Made by a program: the position numbers and the translations under genes. The notes under the pieces are model-generated. The model ran no database searches and was not told the DNA's origin. It was given only the letters and a program-made list of their open reading frames with translations. From Jatrophihabitans cynanchi (GTDB taxonomy: Bacteria; Actinomycetota; Actinomycetes; Mycobacteriales; Jatrophihabitantaceae), in NCBI RefSeq assembly GCF_027247405.1, contig NZ_CP097463.1:124001-188000 (forward strand): a stretch of 64,000 nt of DNA, in the 5' to 3' direction. Of this stretch, positions 60,480 through 64,000 are shown piece by piece. The stretch's first letter is position 1; each line of letters begins with the position of its first letter.

Positions 60480-62027
60480 TCAAGCTGGTGATTCAGTTCG
60501 CTGGTGTGGGCGGGTGCCGAGCCAGGTGCTCAATGCTTCGCGCAGGGTGCGCAGGGCGGTCTGGACGGCTGTTTGGCTGGTGGCGGCCCAGGCGATGTGC
60601 GTGTCTGGCCGGATCAGTAGTGCGTCGGCGGGCGGTGGGTCGATCGTTGCGCGAATGACGTCGACGTGCTCGCCCCAACGACCGGCGAGCTCTCGCAGGT
60701 CGGGTCGGTCCGCGAGGTCGAGCAGTACCAGGCGACCGGTGCGCAGCATCCCCGCGAATCGCGGGTCACCCTGTTGGACGCTCAGGGCTCGACTTGTCAG
60801 GAACGTGCCGACGAGCGGGTGCACCTGCGATTTCGGCGCCCCCGCATCGGTGCCGGCCATGAGGGCACCGAGACGTCGAAGCGGTTGCTCGTCAGCAGTC
60901 AGTTCGAGAACGAGCGCTCTGAGTGCGTCACCGTCCGGACCGTATCCGCGGCGCAGCGCCACCTGGGCGCGGGTGTGCAGCAGGGTCCGCTCGGCGGCGG
61001 CGCGCCGTTCGTCGGAGTACGTGTCGAGCAGATCGGGGGGCGCCCAGCCATGAATGGTGCCGGCGAGCTTCCACGCAAGGTTGGCTGCGTCGAGCATGCC
61101 GGCGTTGACGGCGACCCCGCCCGCAGGGAACAAGTGCGCCGCATCGCCGGCCAGAAATATGCGCCCGTGGCGATAGGTGTCGGCTTGCTTGGCGGAGTAG
61201 CCGAACCGCGTCATGCGAAGGGGCTCTCCCAGCGGCAGGTCGACACCGAGCACTCGGTTCACACTCGCGCTCAGCTCCGCGATGGTCATCGGCGCGTCGT
61301 CGTACTCGCGCGCTTCTACTTCGGCGGTGTAGACGGAAAGCCTGCCCTCCAGGCCTGAGCACGCGAACACGCCACGTTCGGTTGCGGTGTAGCCGAACGG
61401 AATCCTGCCGATTCCGTCTACTTGAAGACCTCCGTCGTCGAGCAGGGTGACCGACTCGGGCACCGTGACCGATGCCAGCCGCTCGATTTCAGGCAGAGAC
61501 GTCCCCCGAAACGGGATACCGGCCAGGTCGCGGACTCGGCTCCGGCCTCCGTCGCAGCCGACCACGAACTGGGTGGCCATCTCGTACCGCCCCTGCGGGC
61601 CACGCACCTCGACTTTGACCACGCCGTCCTGCTGCTGCAGGCCGATCACCTCGTGTCCGCGGCGTATCTCGCTGCCGCGCTCGCTCGCGCGATCGGCAAG
61701 GGCAGCTTCCAGTTGTGGTTGCGGAAGCCGCAGCACCTGCATCGGTGGATCCGGGATCTGCGAGAAGTCCAGCTGAAGCCCGCCAAACGGAAGGCTCGGA
61801 ACCGCCTCCGGACCCTTGCTCCCGCCCGCCTCGCAAAATCGGTCCAACTCGCCACGGAAATGCAGCAGCTCCAAGATCTGTCCCGCGAGGCCGCCCGCCT
61901 TCGCGACCTCGGACGGCTCCGCCCGCCGCTCGAGCAATAGCGTTCGCACCCCTGCCTGGCCTAGTTCGCCGGCGAGCATCAGCCCGGTCGGTCCAGCGCC
62001 CACAACGACTGCATCCACCGTCAACAA
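60480..62027 (-). CDS. FAD-dependent monooxygenase, PheA/TfdB family; candidate rifamycin monooxygenase
   Basis: A 515-residue group A flavoprotein hydroxylase. It has the dinucleotide fold VDAVVVGAGPTGLMLAGELGQAGVRTLLLERRAEPSE, the central motif FVVGCDGGRSRVRDLAGIPFRG, and GRIFLAGDAAHLFPAGGVAVNAGMLDAANLAWKLAG for FAD ribityl binding. A thioredoxin-like C-terminal domain follows (GRLVLLDLADRPDL...DALLIRPDTHIAWAA). The family hydroxylates aromatics, including antibiotics such as rifamycin (Rox) or tetracyclines. The 19-bp palindrome 68 bp upstream resembles the rifampicin-associated element, which supports a Rox-like role. A TTG start at 62027 has AGGAAGAG upstream; GTG 62018 is an alternative. 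Confidence 0.87.
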   Translation of the reverse strand: MLTVDAVVVGAGPTGLMLAGELGQAGVRTLLLERRAEPSEVAKAGGLAGQILELLHFRGELDRFCEAGGSKGPEAVPSLPFGGLQLDFSQIPDPPMQVLRLPQPQLEAALADRASERGSEIRRGHEVIGLQQQDGVVKVEVRGPQGRYEMATQFVVGCDGGRSRVRDLAGIPFRGTSLPEIERLASVTVPESVTLLDDGGLQVDGIGRIPFGYTATERGVFACSGLEGRLSVYTAEVEAREYDDAPMTIAELSASVNRVLGVDLPLGEPLRMTRFGYSAKQADTYRHGRIFLAGDAAHLFPAGGVAVNAGMLDAANLAWKLAGTIHGWAPPDLLDTYSDERRAAAERTLLHTRAQVALRRGYGPDGDALRALVLELTADEQPLRRLGALMAGTDAGAPKSQVHPLVGTFLTSRALSVQQGDPRFAGMLRTGRLVLLDLADRPDLRELAGRWGEHVDVIRATIDPPPADALLIRPDTHIAWAATSQTAVQTALRTLREALSTWLGTRPHQRTESPA

Positions 62028-62094
62028 CTGTCAGCTCTTCCTGTGAGTCGCTCGGCTCAATCGGACTGCGACCGCCGATTGTGCGGGACCACCC

Positions 62095-62113
62095 GGGCCT
62101 TGCCGCAAGGCCC
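62095..62113 (-). promoter_or_regulatory. 19-bp palindrome resembling the rifampicin-associated element (RAE)
   Basis: On the minus strand the site reads GGGCCTTGCGGCAAGGCCC: perfect 8-bp arms around CGG. From memory, the RAE found ahead of actinomycete rifampin-resistance genes (rox, rph, arr, helR) is a 19-bp inverted repeat with the same CTTGCGGCAAG core. It lies 68 bp upstream of the flavoprotein start and just downstream of an AT-rich patch that could be its promoter. Confidence 0.65.
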
Positions 62114-62151
62114 CCACTGCCGTATATCTTGAAAATGGAAGGACATCCGAT

Positions 62152-62174
62152 ACGTCCGATCCGCCTACGGACGT
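62152..62174. promoter_or_regulatory. Inverted repeat ACGTCCG/CGGACGT
   Basis: Perfect 7-bp arms (62152-62158 and 62168-62174) with a 9-nt loop, in the divergent gap. GGACATCC just before it gives related half-sites. It could be an operator or a weak terminator; the data do not decide. Confidence 0.4.
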
Positions 62175-62453
62175 GACGAGGCACAGCCACCGATCATTCG
62201 GAGCCGCGGAAAAGAGTGCGCAAGCGAGCAAGAACCGTCGATATGCGTGGCCCGGTCGGCTGGTCGGGGCGCGCGGACGAATCGATAGCGCACACACCGG
62301 ATGTCGAATTGATTGGTGCCTGTTTACCGATCATCTTACGGCCGCGCTGAAGGAGATCGGTGGGTGTCTGCGTGAGCGGCGGCTCGGGGATGCGCGAGCT
62401 AGCGCGCTTGCGACCTGACGCAAAACGTCGGAGTCCCCAGCTATCTTGTCGCC

Positions 62454-64000
62454 GTGAAGACTAACCGCGGCAAGTTGGAAAGGAGCGGGGCTCTCGCCGG
62501 CCACTACCGGGTCGGGAAGACGTACTCCCCGCCGTTCATGGCGATGGATCAGACCGTCCTGGTCGATTGGGTACGCGATGACCTTCCAGACCTCGTATGG
62601 CCGGGATTCCTGATTGGCCTAGGCGGCGAGGCCGGCCTGAGCCGGTTCATCGGGTGGCAGCAGCGCGCTCACGCGATACTCGCGTCGGCTGGGATCGAGC
62701 CAGCTGGCGTGCTGCTCGACGGTCGGTTCACGTCCCTTGAGGCAACCCGGGTGGAGGTCCGGCAACGGGTTGTCGATGCGCTGAGTTCGACGATCGAGGA
62801 CGCGGATGTTCTGCCAGATCCGTTGCTCGCCGTGCTTCGACTGTACGAAGACCTACCAGGAAGATGGCTCCTGGTAGATCCTTGGTTAGAGCGAGATGTA
62901 GCGGTTTCTTCGGAAGACGCATGGAGCATGCTTACGCAATCGGTCGTTGCCTGCGTAGGCGACGGGCACCAGGAAGCGATGTTGAAGTTCGTGGGCATCA
63001 CCTGGGCGGTGATCACCAAGAAGTTCCGCGCTGACTCCGCCATGATCGAGTTGCTGAAGACCTATCCCCGCGATCCGGCGACCGTCGGCGCAGCGGATTC
63101 CGTAGTCCGTGCCTCGTTCGGGGCATCGAAGGGTGCGGAGTATTACCGAGATCCGGCGCTGCGAGATCGACATCGCGCATGGGCCGAGCTATTTTGGCGG
63201 TCAGCCTGGCGACTCACGCCATGCTTACTCCGCGAAGATCCTGAGCCGGCCGCATCCGGCTCCGCCGGAAGCGGCGGCGAGAATGATGTCGCGGGTGATC
63301 ATGTCGAAGCAGTCCACCAGCTGTACCGCGACTTTCTCGACGGATTCTTCCGAGCGGATCTCGACCTGCATGAGCCGGCGCGGCATGAAGTTATCGCCGG
63401 CCTCCTTACCCGCGCTGTGAGATCAACCGTCGCCTACCTTCGCAGCCCCCATCTCTGGTCCGGCGAACACGGTTCAGGTTTGACGCGTCTGCTCGCGGAA
63501 ACGGAGATTTCGCTCTCGTGGCTCGCCCAAGGCGGCACGGAGAGGTATGCGCAGTACCAGGAATATGGACGAGGCAAGGCCAAGTTGATGAAGGCGCACA
63601 TGGCCAACTTGGCCGAGCAGTTCGACGACGCGCCGCCAGAGATGCTCGCCGAGGCGATTGAGCACTTGAACAAGGGGCTCGGCGGTGATTGGGGCGAGGA
63701 GTTCGTCACCGTAAATCTTGATTCGACGTTTTCCGGCGTGACAGTTCGCGCGATGGCGAATGAGACCGGCCTCGACGATCTCTATCGTCACATCTACCAG
63801 TCGGCAAGCGGAGTCACGCATGGCGAGTGGTGGGCGGTCCAGGACTACGCGATGCAGCGATGCATGAATCCGCTGCATCGCTTTCACTGGGTTCCGTCGA
63901 TGGAGCCGGTCGGCGGCAATGAACCACTCCTCGCTCAGTACTGGGTCACCAAGGTGGCCGAACTTGTCGGCTTGGCGCTCGACGAACTGCGCCGCGAAGA
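62454..64000 (+). CDS. DUF5677-like protein, 3' end outside window
   Basis: The frame is open from TAG 62400 to the window end, giving at least 515 residues from GTG 62454 (VKTNRGKLERSGALAGHYRV). Later segments are PFMAMDQTVLVDWVRDDLPDLVWPGFLIG, FVGITWAVITKKF and, near the edge, DDLYRHIYQSASGVTHGEWWAVQDYAMQRC followed by NPLHRFHWVP. The last block recalls DUF5677 proteins, whose function is unknown and which often sit in genomic islands. A -10-like TATCTT lies 6 nt before the GTG, suggesting a leaderless transcript. Codon use is unlike the rest: TTA at 62886 and 63225, several AGA, GTA and ATA. This suggests recent transfer. Confidence 0.75.
   Translation, partial: MKTNRGKLERSGALAGHYRVGKTYSPPFMAMDQTVLVDWVRDDLPDLVWPGFLIGLGGEAGLSRFIGWQQRAHAILASAGIEPAGVLLDGRFTSLEATRVEVRQRVVDALSSTIEDADVLPDPLLAVLRLYEDLPGRWLLVDPWLERDVAVSSEDAWSMLTQSVVACVGDGHQEAMLKFVGITWAVITKKFRADSAMIELLKTYPRDPATVGAADSVVRASFGASKGAEYYRDPALRDRHRAWAELFWRSAWRLTPCLLREDPEPAASGSAGSGGENDVAGDHVEAVHQLYRDFLDGFFRADLDLHEPARHEVIAGLLTRAVRSTVAYLRSPHLWSGEHGSGLTRLLAETEISLSWLAQGGTERYAQYQEYGRGKAKLMKAHMANLAEQFDDAPPEMLAEAIEHLNKGLGGDWGEEFVTVNLDSTFSGVTVRAMANETGLDDLYRHIYQSASGVTHGEWWAVQDYAMQRCMNPLHRFHWVPSMEPVGGNEPLLAQYWVTKVAELVGLALDELRRE

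Larger units (their letters stand above)
62028..62453. other. 426-bp gene-free region, divergent promoters with two hairpins
   Basis: It separates the FAD monooxygenase (minus) from the DUF5677-like gene (plus) and is clearly less GC-rich than the rest of the window. It holds the RAE-like palindrome (62095-62113), a second hairpin (62152-62174), and an AT-rich TATATCTTGAAAAT patch (62123-62136) that may contain the monooxygenase promoter. An 81-codon frame (62173-62418) looks like noise. No tRNA or attachment site was found. Confidence 0.5.

Noticed and set aside
62173-62418. 81-codon frame in the divergent gap before the DUF5677-like gene
   Set aside because: No SD, no recognisable composition, and it covers the inverted repeats and likely promoter region.
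62669-63887. Several minus-strand frames at the right edge
   Set aside because: All lie opposite the continuous plus-strand frame from 62454 to the window end, whose protein-like sequence explains the region.

Overview
The window is a contiguous stretch of very GC-rich (roughly 70%) bacterial chromosome. Dense gene packing, frequent GTG starts, 4-base ATGA/GTGA overlaps, a class-E-type LAxTG sorting signal, a glgX-treY-treZ trehalose pathway, ECF sigma factors with a C-terminal SnoaL-like domain, and DUF222/HNH and PucR proteins all point to a high-GC Gram-positive (Actinomycetia). The genus cannot be fixed from the sequence. No rRNA, tRNA or CRISPR array was seen.

Left part (1-20.2 kb), catabolic block. 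A minus-strand operon runs hyuA-hyuB-phzF-like-CaiB/BaiF (5239 to 1, cut by the window edge), with ATP-dependent hydantoinase/oxoprolinase subunits. A DUF222-HNH protein and a secreted gamma-glutamyltransferase follow. A second minus-strand operon runs NCS2 xanthine/uracil permease - FAD subunit - 2Fe-2S subunit - molybdopterin subunit - CoxG-like protein, i.e. a molybdenum hydroxylase with its transporter. A PucR regulator lies upstream. Divergent from PucR are DUF2877 (AllH), FdrA (AllF) and DUF1116 (AllG), the three components of oxamate carbamoyltransferase known from E. coli allantoin metabolism. Together the block looks like purine-ring or ureide use.

Middle part (20.3-38.4 kb), housekeeping and storage metabolism: glgX, treY and treZ (glycogen to trehalose) with a PPK2 kinase convergent between them, an AI-2E family permease, ZapE-like ATPase, RibD-type reductase, GNAT protein, LigC-type ATP-dependent ligase, a TAP-like lipoprotein peptidase, a small hydrolase, cyclopropane fatty acid synthase and an EamA transporter.

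Right part (38.4-62.0 kb), accessory and stress functions: an MFS drug exporter divergent from an ECF sigma factor, aldo/keto reductases, an XRE/MmyB regulator with an obvious operator, alditol-oxidase-like flavoprotein, ArsR-SRPBCC pair behind a consensus leaderless promoter, HEAT-like (AlkD-type) protein, arylamine N-acetyltransferase, several SAM methyltransferases (one broken by two frameshifts), a TraR/DksA zinc finger protein, and a 1403-residue surface protein with a YVTN propeller, fibronectin III domains, Gly-rich repeats and an LAxTG anchor. An apparently decayed epimerase follows, then an FAD monooxygenase preceded by a 19-bp palindrome resembling the rifampicin-associated element.

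Right edge (62.0-64.0 kb): composition and codon use change (more A/T, two TTA codons), and a long DUF5677-like gene runs off the window.
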